DNA from: Cacconaster sp045642485 | GTDB taxonomy: Bacteria; Bacteroidota; Bacteroidia; Bacteroidales; UBA932 | Direction: 5' to 3' | Length of the DNA: 64,000 bases | Assembly (NCBI GenBank): GCA_045642485.1 | Contig: JAZUIV010000061.1 | Location: forward strand, 8,490 to 72,489 | Shown here: in pieces, positions 43,095 to 51,998 of the stretch | Layout: every line of letters starts with the position of its first letter | Position numbering within the stretch: position 1 is the first letter of the stretch | Notes under the pieces: generated by a model | Seen by the model: the letters and a program-made list of their open reading frames with translations, nothing else | Told to the model about the DNA's origin: nothing | Databases searched by the model: none | Position numbers and translations under genes: made by a program

Positions 43095-43952
43095 ATGTCT
43101 GCTTTTATCCGACTTGAGGCTTTTCTCTTCCTTTTTCTGCTGTCAACCGTCTGTCTTGCCGGAGGGACCGACGATGTCAGGTATTCTGAGGATGACGTGC
43201 GGAATTTCAATGAAGTGATGGAGATTCTCACTCCGATGCGGGATGCCTCCCTGAGCGAACTTGTCATTGTCGTCGCCCGTCATTTCATCGGTACGGAGTA
43301 TGTGGCATCGTCGATAGAAATCGAACCGGAAATGCTGACCGTCAGCACCACTGAAACGGACTGTATGCTATTCGTTGAAATGTGTCTGGCAATGAGCCTT
43401 ACGGCAAAGGGGGATTCCCGGGATTTCGCATCGTACTGCGACAACCTGCGGAAACTCAGGTACCGTGACGGAGTGGTGGACGGATATGCTTCAAGACTGC
43501 ACTACACTTCCGAATGGATAAGGCAGGGGGAGAGCAGGGGAGTCTTTGAAGAGATAACCGGAGATCTGGGAGGGGCGCCATACATCCAGAAATTCAATTT
43601 TATGTCCGCGCATCCCCAATATTACAGGCAACTGAAGGCCAATCCCGCTGAAATCGCACGCATCAGGGAGGCCGAGAAGAATCTCGAGAAGTATGAATAT
43701 CGAGTGATTCCGAAAGACAAGTTGGGGAAGGCGGTCTCCGGAATAAAGACCGGGGATATCGTCTGTTTTGACCAGAATACCGCTGGCCTTGACATAGCCC
43801 ACGTCGCGTTTACCCTTTGGGAAGGAGACAAACTCACTTTCATCCACGCATCTTCAAAAGCCGGAAAAGTGATTGTCAATGCCGTGCCTCTGCTCGAATA
43901 TACCCGCGGAATAAAGTCCCACGACGGCCTGCGCGTCGTAAGGATGAAATGA
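43095..43952 (+). CDS. DUF1460 N-acetylmuramoyl-L-alanine amidase-like protein
   Basis: A 285-residue exported member of DUF1460, an NlpC/P60-fold family of Bacteroidota whose characterised members cleave muropeptides. The signal peptide is MSAFIRLEAFLFLFLLSTVCLAG. The catalytic Cys is in TTETDCMLFVEMCLAM and the His in DIAHVAFTLWEGD, with GDIVCFDQNTAGL before it. The start at 43095 is preferred over 43032, whose codons would cover the -7 box. It pairs functionally with the exported dipeptide epimerase at 18316, which would act on the released Ala-Glu peptides; that link is inference. Confidence 0.86.
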   Translation: MSAFIRLEAFLFLFLLSTVCLAGGTDDVRYSEDDVRNFNEVMEILTPMRDASLSELVIVVARHFIGTEYVASSIEIEPEMLTVSTTETDCMLFVEMCLAMSLTAKGDSRDFASYCDNLRKLRYRDGVVDGYASRLHYTSEWIRQGESRGVFEEITGDLGGAPYIQKFNFMSAHPQYYRQLKANPAEIARIREAEKNLEKYEYRVIPKDKLGKAVSGIKTGDIVCFDQNTAGLDIAHVAFTLWEGDKLTFIHASSKAGKVIVNAVPLLEYTRGIKSHDGLRVVRMK

Positions 43953-43979
43953 TTGCAATCTGAATCAAACCAATGGAAT

Positions 43980-45269
43980 ATGAAAATAGTAAGACTCATC
44001 GGCCTTTGCGCTGCAGCGGCTTTTGCATTTGCGGCCTGCAATTCTGAAGACAAGGCTCTCAAGAAAGAAATTCTCAGCGACTCAAGAATGGATCGGGTCT
44101 ATGCCCTCGGACTGGAGACTCTATCTTCGGGCCTGAATGCAGGTTCTTCGTACGTTGAGGTCTGGATAAGGGATTTCAACACCTTCATCAAACCCGCAAT
44201 GACCGTCAATGACCATTCCGTCATCCGCGATGCTCTTGACAATTTCTGCAAGTTCCAGGGGGCTGACGGCAATATCGTGGACGGTTACACTCCCAGGGAA
44301 ATTGTCGATGCCGGTGATGCCGTGGATTATGATTTCATATCATCGGAATACGCTCCGGAATATTTTGCCCACAAGAACAGAGTCGAGACCGACCAGGAAT
44401 CCTCTTTCGTGCAGGCCGTAGCCGCCTATGTGAAGAAGTCCGGAGATACTGCCTATCTCTCTCATAATGTGGCAGGAATGACCGTTGCTCAACATATGCG
44501 CAAGGCCCTCGAGTACCTCTGGGAGTGCAAGCGCGATGAGAATTACGGTCTTATCACGGGCGCGACCACGGTTGATTGGGGCGACGTGCAGCCTGAACAC
44601 GGTTGGGGAGTGGATATTGACAAGAATACACACTTCGCCATTGACGTCTATGACAACGCGATGTTCATCCTTGCCATAAACGACTACCTTTCGGTTGTGG
44701 ACGACGGGGAATGGGCTGCCCGCAGGGATGAGATAGCAGCCAATGTACGGAAACATCTGTGGGACGAGGAAAGGTGCAAGTTCATACCTCATATCTATCT
44801 GAACGATTCTCCGTTTCCCGAGGAGTTTGACGAGAATGCAATCTGGTATACCGGCGGCACAGGCATCGCCGCGCTTGCAGGGTTGATGTCCGATGAGGAA
44901 CTTGCGTCAAACAACCGTCAGTTCCTGGCGAATATGCGGGAGGCCGGTGCGCAGTCGATATGCCTAACTGCATATCCTCCTTATCCTGAAGGATATTTCG
45001 ACAACTCCGGTATGCAGCCGTATATGTATCAGAACGGAGGCGACTGGACCTGGTACGGTGTACGTGTACTCTGGGCACTGATTGAACGGGGAATGGTCAA
45101 GGAAGCGTATGAGGAATTCTCTCCTATGCTTGACAGGGTGATTGCCAATCAGGGATTCAACGAATGGTATAGTCCTGACGGCACACCCCGCGGTTCAGGA
45201 ACCTTCAGGGGGGAAGCGGGCGTGATGATCGAGACTATCGACCGTCTGCGTGAATGGGCCGGCAGATAA
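43980..45269 (+). CDS. Six-hairpin (alpha/alpha)6 glycosidase-like lipoprotein
   Basis: A 429-residue lipoprotein (MKIVRLIGLCAAAAFAFAAC; lipobox Cys20). The mature region has the repeating helix pairs of a six-hairpin glycosidase: VWIRDFNTFIKPAM near the start, TDQESSFVQAVAAYVKKSGD, TTVDWGDVQPEHGW, TGGTGIAALAG and NGGDWTWYGVRVLWALIERG, ending FRGEAGVMIETIDRLREWAG. Acidic residues in WIRDFN and GDWTW are candidate catalytic sites. It resembles trehalase/GH63-type and amylo-alpha-1,6-glucosidase-type proteins, but the substrate cannot be told. It starts 27 nt after the DUF1460 gene. Confidence 0.75.
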   Translation: MKIVRLIGLCAAAAFAFAACNSEDKALKKEILSDSRMDRVYALGLETLSSGLNAGSSYVEVWIRDFNTFIKPAMTVNDHSVIRDALDNFCKFQGADGNIVDGYTPREIVDAGDAVDYDFISSEYAPEYFAHKNRVETDQESSFVQAVAAYVKKSGDTAYLSHNVAGMTVAQHMRKALEYLWECKRDENYGLITGATTVDWGDVQPEHGWGVDIDKNTHFAIDVYDNAMFILAINDYLSVVDDGEWAARRDEIAANVRKHLWDEERCKFIPHIYLNDSPFPEEFDENAIWYTGGTGIAALAGLMSDEELASNNRQFLANMREAGAQSICLTAYPPYPEGYFDNSGMQPYMYQNGGDWTWYGVRVLWALIERGMVKEAYEEFSPMLDRVIANQGFNEWYSPDGTPRGSGTFRGEAGVMIETIDRLREWAGR

Positions 45270-45279
45270 TTCCGGAAGT

Positions 45280-45298
45280 ATCGCGACTACCGCGATTT
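45280..45298. terminator. Small hairpin between convergent genes
   Basis: ATCGCG (45280-45285) pairs with CGCGAT (45291-45296) across a 5-nt loop, followed by TT. It lies in the 72-nt gap between the glycosidase-like gene and the convergent phosphopantetheinyl transferase gene. The short T-tail makes it a modest terminator candidate. Confidence 0.4.
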
Positions 45299-45341
45299 GT
45301 CATTTGGTGGTGAGGCCGAATGGTATTCCGATTTTCCTCTT

Positions 45342-45920
45342 TCAAAGTGTTCCTTTCATTTTCATCGCCACCGAAAGGACATAGGATGAGTCCCGGTTGA
45401 CGACAGTTTCAAATTGGACTCCCTGCGCTTCAAGGAGGACATTCTTCATATTGTCCCTGATTCCTTCGCCTGTCAGTTTCAGGAAACTTTCCTTGCGGGT
45501 CCATATACGGGTGAACTCCACTTCAGGGGTCTCGGACATTTCTACAACCGCGTTTTCTTCCCGGTTGAGAACAAGGTCTCTGATTTCTCCGCCCGGCTGA
45601 ATCACCTCGATATCGATGCCGACCGGGCAGTCACAGACGGCGCAGGCTATCCCTTTTCTGCAGTGGCTTATATTGAAAAAAACCTCCGGGTACTCTTTGA
45701 GATAGGGCTTGCCGTTTTCTCCGTATGAGAATTCGGGGCATTTGTTCAGACCGTAGTTTGTGAGAAGCATCTGTTCAAGCATAAGAAACGACTTTGCACA
45801 GAGGAATCTGTCAATGGGGAGACGGTATGAAAGTGCTTTCTGACGACGCCAGTAGGGAAGGAGGGTAAGAATTTCCTCCAAGTTGACAGGTTCTCCTTTT
45901 ATATCGAATGTGCTGATCAT
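45342..45920 (-). CDS. 4'-phosphopantetheinyl transferase (Sfp/AcpT-like)
   Basis: A 192-residue enzyme that moves 4'-phosphopantetheine from CoA to carrier proteins. Family motifs: FSYGENGKPYL, FFNISHCRKGIACAV (the N-x-S-H element), VGIDIEVIQPGG (metal-binding Asp and Glu) and the WTRKESFLKLTGEGI helix. The start at 45920 (MISTFDIKGEPVNLEE) is preferred over 45956. No carrier protein or polyketide gene is nearby, so the target is presumably the housekeeping acyl carrier protein. Confidence 0.9.
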   Translation of the reverse strand: MISTFDIKGEPVNLEEILTLLPYWRRQKALSYRLPIDRFLCAKSFLMLEQMLLTNYGLNKCPEFSYGENGKPYLKEYPEVFFNISHCRKGIACAVCDCPVGIDIEVIQPGGEIRDLVLNREENAVVEMSETPEVEFTRIWTRKESFLKLTGEGIRDNMKNVLLEAQGVQFETVVNRDSSYVLSVAMKMKGTL

Positions 45921-46035
45921 TGTATCACGTTTCTGCCCGATGTCGCGCGGATGCAATCAATGAGTGGCAACAATATCATCCTCGGAGAATCTCGCCTGTC
46001 TTGGCATAAATCGGGCAATTGTTATGTAACACACG

Positions 46036-46043
46036 CAAAGATA
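46036..46043 (-). promoter_or_regulatory. -7 box upstream of the phosphopantetheinyl transferase gene
   Basis: Reads TATCTTTG on the minus strand, 115 nt before the start at 45920. The distance leaves a leader of about 108 nt. The rest of 45921-46035 shows no gene. Confidence 0.35.
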
Positions 46044-46088
46044 CAACATTATTCCGAACGAATAAAGTTGCACATAACGGAATTTATG

Positions 46089-46096
46089 TAAATTTG
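46089..46096 (+). promoter_or_regulatory. Promoter of dtd
   Basis: TAAATTTG at the -7 position, with GTTG (46067-46070) 18 nt upstream as a weak -33. It lies 50 nt before the dtd start. Confidence 0.45.
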
Positions 46097-46146
46097 CGCG
46101 GCGTCATACGGATTCTGATATGCGTCAGAAGAGATACATATAATAG

Positions 46147-46599
46147 ATGAGACTGGTGATTCAAAGAGTCAGGGATGCTTCCGTCACTATTGACGGAAAG
46201 ATTGTATCCGGCATCGGGCAAGGTCTGTTCATCCTTGTCGGTGTGGAGAATGGCGATACTGAGGAAGATGCAAAATGGCTCGCTTCCAAAACCGCCGGGA
46301 TTCGCATCTTCAATGATGATGAAGGCGTGATGAACCGCAGTGTGGTGGATGTCGATGGGGAGTTGCTGGCCGTTTCGCAATTTACCCTCACTGCATCCAC
46401 GAAGAAAGGCAACCGCCCGTCATACATTCGCGCCGCCGGGCACGAACTGGCTGTCCCGATGTATGAGAAGTTCTGCCGGTTCCTCTCTGAAGCGGCAAAC
46501 CGTCCGGTTCTCAAAGGCGTTTTCGGTGCCGATATGCAATGTTCTCTTATCAATGACGGGCCTGTCACGATAATCATAGATTCAAAAATCAAAGAATGA
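46147..46599 (+). CDS. dtd: D-aminoacyl-tRNA deacylase
   Basis: Removes D-amino acids, and misattached glycine, from tRNAs. The full-length 150-residue protein begins MRLVIQRVRDASVTIDGK, has the SQFTLTAST active-site motif with its conserved Thr, the N-R-P-S stretch in KKGNRPSYIRAA, and the cross-subunit NDGPVTIIID motif near the end (Gly-cis-Pro is in this NxGPxT segment). The gene looks complete. It is followed 47 nt later by the NhaC-type antiporter with its own promoter-like box. Confidence 0.96.
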   Translation: MRLVIQRVRDASVTIDGKIVSGIGQGLFILVGVENGDTEEDAKWLASKTAGIRIFNDDEGVMNRSVVDVDGELLAVSQFTLTASTKKGNRPSYIRAAGHELAVPMYEKFCRFLSEAANRPVLKGVFGADMQCSLINDGPVTIIIDSKIKE

Positions 46600-46613
46600 C
46601 AGGATTTCTGAAA

Positions 46614-46621
46614 TAAATTTG
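46614..46621 (+). promoter_or_regulatory. -7 box upstream of the NhaC-type antiporter
   Basis: TAAATTTG, 25 nt before the start at 46647. No -33 element was found. Confidence 0.4.
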
Positions 46622-46646
46622 CGGCTTCAAAATAAAGGATAGACGG

Positions 46647-47939
46647 ATGCGGAAATTCAGACTACTCTCATTAAGCCCGATGGCGCTGTTCCTACTTGTT
46701 TACGTTACGGCTTCCGCCGTTGTTGGGGATTTCTATAAGGTTCCTGTAAGCGCGGTGTTTCTTCTTGCCTGTGTTTTTGCCGTTTTAATATCAAAAGGCA
46801 CGCTCAGTCAACGGTTGGCGTCATTCTCCAAAGGTGCGGGAAATCCTGATATCATTTTGATGATATGGATATTTATCCTGGCCGGTGCTTTTGCCGGGGT
46901 GGCCAAGGATATGGGAGCGGTTGACGCAACGGCGCAGCTTGCTCTGTCTGCCATCCCATCCCAACTGCTATATGCCGGGTTGTTCCTGACCGCCTGCTTC
47001 ATATCATTGGCGGTTGGAACCAGCGTCGGGACCATCGCCACCCTTGCCCCCGTTGCCGCAGAACTGGCGGCAACTTGTGGTGAAAGCAACTCTTTTATGG
47101 CTGCCATCATAATTGGAGGAGCCTTCTTCGGAGACAATCTTTCATTTATTTCCGACACCACAATCGCCGCTTCACGTGCTGCAGGATGTGAGATGAAAGA
47201 CAAATTCAAGACAAATATAATAATCGTTCTGCCCGCTGTTCTTATTGTAACTGCAATATATCTTTGCCACGGTTGGAATTTGTCTGTCGAGTCTCCTGCG
47301 ATTGCGGGTGAATGGTACAAGGTTCTCCCTTACCTTCTGGTGATAGTCCTGGCTTTGGCCGGAATGCACGTCACTTTAATCTTGAGTGCCGGCATTGTCT
47401 CCGCTTCCATTGTCGGGTTTGTGTCCGGGACCTTCGACTGGATAGGATTTCTGATTTCTGTCGGGAACGGCATCGCTGGGATGACCGAACTCATAATCAT
47501 CACGATTATGGCAGGCGGAATGCTTGAACTCATACGCAAAGGTGGCGGACTTGATCTCATCGTGGAGACTATCACGAAGAACATCAGAAGCGGGAAAGCC
47601 GCCCAGTTCAGCATCGCAGTTCTGGTGGCGTTTGCAAATATATGTACCGCAAACAATACCATTGCAATCATCACGACCGGAGGTATTGCCAATGATATTT
47701 CAAAGCGTTTCGGAATAAGTCCCCCAAAGACAGCGAGCATCCTCGATACTTTTTCCTGTTTCGTGCAGGGATTGATTCCATATGGGGCTCAAGTCTTGAT
47801 GGCGGCAGGCCTGTTCGGCATTTCCCCGGCCACAATTCTCCCTGTGCTGTATTATCCGATAATAATGGGACTGTTTGCAACACTGTCAATCGTCTTCGAT
47901 TATCCGCGCCATAAAAAATGCGTGGCGGTTTGTCGCTGA
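46647..47939 (+). CDS. NhaC-family Na+/H+ antiporter
   Basis: A 430-residue inner-membrane protein with about eleven helices. It follows the NhaC pattern: ILMIWIFILAGAFAGVAKDM, AVGTSVGTIATLAPVAAELA, IIGGAFFGDNLSFISDTTIA (the conserved G-D-x-x-S-P/F-x-S-D-T stretch) and AFANICTANNTIAIITTGGI. Members exchange sodium, or sometimes other cations or organic acids, for protons. The true substrate cannot be read from the sequence. The gene is rightward, after dtd. Confidence 0.88.
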   Translation: MRKFRLLSLSPMALFLLVYVTASAVVGDFYKVPVSAVFLLACVFAVLISKGTLSQRLASFSKGAGNPDIILMIWIFILAGAFAGVAKDMGAVDATAQLALSAIPSQLLYAGLFLTACFISLAVGTSVGTIATLAPVAAELAATCGESNSFMAAIIIGGAFFGDNLSFISDTTIAASRAAGCEMKDKFKTNIIIVLPAVLIVTAIYLCHGWNLSVESPAIAGEWYKVLPYLLVIVLALAGMHVTLILSAGIVSASIVGFVSGTFDWIGFLISVGNGIAGMTELIIITIMAGGMLELIRKGGGLDLIVETITKNIRSGKAAQFSIAVLVAFANICTANNTIAIITTGGIANDISKRFGISPPKTASILDTFSCFVQGLIPYGAQVLMAAGLFGISPATILPVLYYPIIMGLFATLSIVFDYPRHKKCVAVCR

Positions 47940-48007
47940 AATCAGTCACTCCGATACATCATATCACGGGAAGCCGTGAGAGTTCAATAACCGTTTTCAA
48001 TTCCAAT

Positions 48008-48994
48008 ATGCAAAGACTTATATTACTGGTAGCCGTAGTTACCCTATGTTCCTGCAGCGGAAACACCGACTTCGGGAGGACATTCACCAACGTCAACAAA
48101 TGTATGGCCCCTTTCGGTGAAGATGGGAAGGCTGTCATCTTCAGTGCTGAAGGCGAGGGGAGGATAGATAATATCTATCTGTGCGGAGATTTTGACAACT
48201 GGCATCATCCGGGACAGTGCCTTATGAACGTCTATTGTGACGGAATGCTTTGCGTCAGCGGCAAGATTTACGAACTGGCCTGTCTCAATATGTCCTATGT
48301 CGATGAGAAAGAGTATGAGAAAGTATTCCTTGAGACACCTCTTTTCTCGAAATTCGGCGCCCATAACAGCATAAGCCTCGATTTCAAGATTCCGTACTAC
48401 AAGTCCTGCAAGGTCGAACTGGTCCAGCCTGAACCCGGCGTCAGGGACCAGATCTGGACAACTGTCCGCGCCAATACCAAGCCCGACATCGTATGGAACG
48501 GAGAGAAACTTCCGAAAGGTACCTTGTTCAAAGGTATCCGCACCGCAGACCGCAAGGTGCTCTCCGGCGATCAATACACGCTGATGGATACAGATAGGAA
48601 ATCAATGGTCGTGGGTTTGAACCTTTTCCTCAATTCTGAGACGGAATGCTCGATGGAGGCCTGTATCAGGGCGTTCAACACACTGACGGATGATGTGGAA
48701 TATCTGAGCAGCGGTCTTGAGGACTTTTTCCTCGGCACTTATTATTTCGACTCCGGGCAGTTCCTTGGATACAAATGCGGTCAGACCTGGCTCAAGAGGG
48801 AAGAGGGTACCGTGCAACTCAGCGCCTACAGGCAGTTCCCCGACAATCCGCTCTGTTTCAACCATCCTGTGAAAATCACCGTCCGCAATGGAGAGCAGAA
48901 CGCAATCGACTCAGGGAGCGAAATGACCGACAATATCTATCTTGAGCGCGGCAATGCAGTGATAGGTGCCGTATGTTACTATTATGAGTGGTAA
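48008..48994 (+). CDS. DUF2961-like lipoprotein
   Basis: A 328-residue lipoprotein (MQRLILLVAVVTLCSC). The mature region is rich in beta strands. SSGLEDFFLGTYYFDSGQF resembles the DUF2961/GH172 signature (G-T-E-D-Y-F followed by an aromatic strand), and the C-terminal NPLCFNHPVKITVRNGEQN fits its last strands. GH172 enzymes act on fructofuranose or arabinofuranose sugars. The expected Thr-Glu-Asp is Leu-Glu-Asp here, so activity is uncertain. Start at 48008 chosen for the signal peptide. The 68-nt gap to the antiporter has no visible site. Confidence 0.58.
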   Translation: MQRLILLVAVVTLCSCSGNTDFGRTFTNVNKCMAPFGEDGKAVIFSAEGEGRIDNIYLCGDFDNWHHPGQCLMNVYCDGMLCVSGKIYELACLNMSYVDEKEYEKVFLETPLFSKFGAHNSISLDFKIPYYKSCKVELVQPEPGVRDQIWTTVRANTKPDIVWNGEKLPKGTLFKGIRTADRKVLSGDQYTLMDTDRKSMVVGLNLFLNSETECSMEACIRAFNTLTDDVEYLSSGLEDFFLGTYYFDSGQFLGYKCGQTWLKREEGTVQLSAYRQFPDNPLCFNHPVKITVRNGEQNAIDSGSEMTDNIYLERGNAVIGAVCYYYEW

Positions 48995-49002
48995 ACTTTG
49001 TT

Positions 49003-49512
49003 CTATTCTTCTGTGAATACTTTCCCTATCTCGATGACATATACGGTATGAAATCCACCGTCGGATTTGCCATAGTGGCTGAGTATGCTCTTGTCTATGA
49101 AGTCGCACTCCTTCATGTCTGACTTGAATATCTTTCGCCCCTTTACAGTCATACGGGCCTCGGCAAAGGTCATTACGCCGGGTTCTATCTCAATCGGCGT
49201 CAGTCCGGCCTCCTTCACCTTGTCGCAGTCCCTGCCGCTTTTGCTGCCGCATATCTGAAGAGCCTTGCGGCAGGACTCCGGATAGAAAGACAGGGTGACT
49301 CTTTCGCTCTTCTCGATAAAGTCGTGGGTGTATCTTTCCGGCCTCACAAAGATGAAGGCCACGGGTTTGTTCCATAACCATCCGAATCCGCCCCAGGAGG
49401 CAGTCATAGTATTGAATGATTCCTTGTTTCCGGCAGTGATGAGCATCCACTGCTCACCGATCAGTTCAAAAGGATTCTCCTTTCCTAGTACGCTTAATTC
49501 TACTTCTTTCAT
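49003..49512 (-). CDS. Flavin reductase-like FMN-binding protein
   Basis: A 169-residue split-barrel flavoprotein. NTMTASWGGFGWLWNKPVAF and FIFVRPERYTHDFIEKSERV are the FMN-contact strands of the flavin reductase-like family, and TLSFYPESCRKALQICGSKS GRD follows the usual cysteine-containing strand. Members reduce flavin for partner oxygenases, or act as stand-alone oxidoreductases in anaerobes. The 8-nt gap to the convergent DUF2961-like gene is very tight. A -7 box lies 40 nt upstream. Confidence 0.88.
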   Translation of the reverse strand: MKEVELSVLGKENPFELIGEQWMLITAGNKESFNTMTASWGGFGWLWNKPVAFIFVRPERYTHDFIEKSERVTLSFYPESCRKALQICGSKSGRDCDKVKEAGLTPIEIEPGVMTFAEARMTVKGRKIFKSDMKECDFIDKSILSHYGKSDGGFHTVYVIEIGKVFTEE

Positions 49513-49551
49513 AGTCGTATTGTGATACCTGCTGCTATAATTATATGCCTA

Positions 49552-49559
49552 CAAATTTA
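49552..49559 (-). promoter_or_regulatory. -7 box for the flavin reductase gene
   Basis: Reads TAAATTTG on the minus strand, 40 nt before the start at 49512. No -33 TTTG was found upstream. Confidence 0.42.
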
Positions 49560-49902
49560 ATGAGATTCATCGGCATCGTCAAGACCTCGCAGGCTTCGGT
49601 CTTCACGCTGCCTGCCCCCACCGAGTAAGTTCTATTTTCCCGGCTTAATATGGCCAACCTGCTTTTTTAGGGGGGATAGCCACCTTGTAAGATGTTAAGG
49701 CGTTGATAATCAGCGGGCATTGTTTACGAACGATGGCTATCCTCGCGTTAAAAAGGAGGATGGCCATCGAATGGTGTTGAGCGGTGTCGGGGCAAAACAC
49801 ATTTTGAATACCTGCATTCGTAGCATCTTCAACGGTGGACATCCAAGTCACTCCGTCTTCCTTCAGCCCTTTCGGCAAAATGATGTAGCATATCTTGTCA
49901 CT
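49560..49902. other. Degenerate intergenic stretch
   Basis: No intact gene is visible. A minus-strand frame at 49645-49953 reads through it, but apart from its first 15 codons (part of the broken TSCPD gene) it has no recognisable content. A weak inverted repeat GGATAGCC/GGCTATCC (49674-49681, 49735-49742) is present. It is best regarded as decayed DNA. Confidence 0.5.
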
Positions 49903-50096
49903 GCGGAATCTTGATATGGCAATCTGAAAGCCGTGAGGGTGTTCCCGGAACATCCGCCCATAAATGCGGCTTCGAGTATCACTCCGTCCTTAACGGCAAT
50001 CCCTATTTGCTGGGAGCATACCCCATGAGGCTGCACATACATCACACGGATGCCCTCGGGGTTTGTCGTGTCTTTCAATACTGTTACATCTTCCAT
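49903..50096 (-). pseudogene. Broken TSCPD-domain gene
   Basis: From 50096 the frame reads MEDVTVLKDTTNPEGIRVMY and then GVCSQQIGIAVKDGVILEA and GGCSGNT. This is nearly the same as the gene at 57100-57339 (GVCSQQIAVAVKDGVILEA, GGCSGNT). After GGCSGNT the frame is lost; the next homologous piece, QIAISR, matches TAISR in the intact copy but in another frame. The simplest explanation is an internal deletion whose length is not a multiple of three. The family's C-terminal TSCPD motif is also missing. Confidence 0.7.
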
Positions 50097-50115
50097 ATTT
50101 CTATCATATTTTGGT

Positions 50116-50511
50116 TCAACGGACTGGAAGTCCCGCGCCTGCATCGTCAGCTCGATGCCCGACACTGTATCTGCCGTCTTTTGAGCGTTTGAAAGGAATG
50201 TTTTCTCCACTCGAGAATACGGTGGCGGTCTTCAACCTGTTGCCTGAATAGGGGATGAACACTGTATTGCCCTCAGCGCTCATGATATGGACGAACATCC
50301 TGTTTCCCTTATGGGTGGTCACACCCCAGCTCTGGGGAGGGACTGCGGTGCTGCGGGTGCCGTAGATGGTGTCACCAAACTCGTTCATAACCCACTCGCC
50401 GTCACCCATCATGCTGTATATGCCCCAGCATATCATAATGCCGAATTTATCGTCTTGAAACTCACTGCGTGCATCCGAAAAAGTTCTATCTCTTTTCCGC
50501 TCTCCCTCCAA
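50116..50511 (-). pseudogene. GH29 alpha-L-fucosidase with large internal deletion
   Basis: The 131-codon frame joins two ends of a GH29 fucosidase. The N-terminal piece DDKFGIMICWGIYSMMGDGE matches the family's F-G-I-F-x-H-W-G-x-Y-S start. It runs straight into GDTIYGTRSTAVPPQSWGVT and FVHIMSAEGNTVFIPYSGN, which belong to the C-terminal region. About 300 residues, including the catalytic Asp region, must have been lost in frame. The end is also frameshifted: after KRSKDGRYSV the likely tail continues in the frame reading DTVSGIELTMQARD. It cannot be an active fucosidase. Confidence 0.75.
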
Positions 50512-50686
50512 GGGTGAATGATTTGGTCTGCAATTCGGAAGACTGGTACATAACCTCTGTCAATCATTTAGGATTCAACATCTTTTGGGTAGGTACAGAT
50601 GATGAACCTGTTGGAGAGTAATCTGAACTTTCACTTCAATAAGGTGACTCGCAATCATATGGCATATCTTTGTCCGACATTGGGAT
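50512..50686. other. Intergenic DNA with a possible coding scrap
   Basis: The plus-strand frame at about 50510-50623 reads VNDLVCNSEDWYITSVNHLG and FNIFWVGTDDEPVGE before a stop. The composition looks protein-like but there is no supported start and I recognise no family, so it may be a relic. Nothing else is seen here. Confidence 0.25.
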
Positions 50687-51379
50687 TCAAAAATTCTTCC
50701 TGTATTCGGGGCCAATAAGTTTTTTAAGGTAGTCGTCAGGATTGTCTTCAGTTTCTGCGTTCCATCTGTTTGTCACGGAAAAGACAGAGCCGTCAGAATT
50801 GAGTATGACACAAAGGATGGACTCACCGTAACTGTCGCTGGGGAATGACTCGGCGGGTTTTTTCGGAACACGCCTGTAATCGTCTCTCAAAAGCAGGAAG
50901 AACCTGTACGTTCCGCCGAGAGAAAATCCCTCAAATGCTATCTCGGATACTGTGATGCACCAGTCGTCGGTCCATTGCTTGTATTTTTGAAGTTCCTCAA
51001 AAGAAGATACTTCAACCGACGAATATTGGGCGTCGGCAGGTGTGGTGTAATCCTCGGCGTACAGGTTAAGGTGATACATGTTTACAAGGCCGTCATAAGA
51101 CAGACCGTTGAAATCGGAGTCGTAGAACTCTCCGGCCTCGGTTTTCGTGATGAATTTCAGGAAAAGGTTGAGACAGGTCAGTTCCGCGTCATCTTCCACG
51201 TTTACATCACCGTCTGTAACCCATCGGAGAATCCCGGGATAAAACTTGCATACGAATTCCGGAACGGCCTCTGCCAGTTCATCGACAAACTGACGGGCTT
51301 CCCCGGCATCCGCACCGGCTTCAACAAGCATCCGGACGGAGTCGGACTTAATATCAAGCTGAGAGTTATTCATTTTCAT
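50687..51379 (-). CDS. Unknown acidic protein
   Basis: A 230-residue soluble protein with an acidic, mostly helical N-terminal half (DAGEARQFVDELAEAVPEFV; ILRWVTDGDVNVEDDAELTC). The C-terminal half is rich in strands and ends SVFSVTNRWNAETEDNPDDY. No family was recognised and no motif suggests an enzyme. It reads in the same direction as the phosphoesterase 41 nt upstream and may be the last gene of the WYL-led operon. Two adjacent ATGs (51379, 51373) are possible. Confidence 0.7.
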   Translation of the reverse strand: MKMNNSQLDIKSDSVRMLVEAGADAGEARQFVDELAEAVPEFVCKFYPGILRWVTDGDVNVEDDAELTCLNLFLKFITKTEAGEFYDSDFNGLSYDGLVNMYHLNLYAEDYTTPADAQYSSVEVSSFEELQKYKQWTDDWCITVSEIAFEGFSLGGTYRFFLLLRDDYRRVPKKPAESFPSDSYGESILCVILNSDGSVFSVTNRWNAETEDNPDDYLKKLIGPEYRKNF

Positions 51380-51420
51380 AAATTGATGTCCCGCTTTTGC
51401 AGAACCAAGGTGTAATAGAA

Positions 51421-51987
51421 TTAAATTTCAAAGATTTTCGGTTGGTATGCCAATGCCTTGAAATCATCAAGAAGTGATGCATTTGAAAATACAATTCCAT
51501 CCTTCTTGAGAACCCCTTGTGCGCTATGCGCGTGGCCGAAAAGGTGGTATTTCGGCCTGACCTCCATAATCCTTTTCCACAGAAAGAAGTTTCCCCATTG
51601 CTTGTCACCGGTCTTGTCCAGAATATCAAGCGGCGGCTCGTGAGTTACTACAATGTCCGCTCCTTCCGGGATGAGAGATTCCTTGTGGTCATAGCCCAGC
51701 CCGAAGAATTTAATTCCGTCTATTGTAACACCGCAATCTTGAAGGAAATGGACATTGTCAGGCAAATCCTCAATGTTGTCTGCATCCCTGAGGCACAGAT
51801 CGTGGTTGCCCGTCACGAATATCTTGTGAGGATAGCGGAGACCTATGAACCAATTGAGGAAGTCCAGCACTTCATCCTCCGTCCCTTCTTCAGTGATGTC
51901 CCCACAGTGAACAAGCACATCGCCTTCTGGAAGATTATTCAGAAGATGGTGCTTGCCGTGAGTGTCGGAGATTTGGATGACACGCAT
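51421..51987 (-). CDS. Calcineurin-like metallophosphoesterase
   Basis: A 188-residue phosphoesterase with the full set of metal motifs: ISDTHGKH, VHCGDITEEG, VTGNHDLCL, VVTHEPPLD and LFGHAHSAQG. The fold suits small nucleotide or phosphodiester hydrolysis; the substrate is not determined. It lies 11 nt after the PGN_0703-type nuclease gene in the same direction, so a role with that defence-like operon is possible but not shown. Confidence 0.9.
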   Translation of the reverse strand: MRVIQISDTHGKHHLLNNLPEGDVLVHCGDITEEGTEDEVLDFLNWFIGLRYPHKIFVTGNHDLCLRDADNIEDLPDNVHFLQDCGVTIDGIKFFGLGYDHKESLIPEGADIVVTHEPPLDILDKTGDKQWGNFFLWKRIMEVRPKYHLFGHAHSAQGVLKKDGIVFSNASLLDDFKALAYQPKIFEI

Positions 51988-51998
51988 TGAGTAATATA

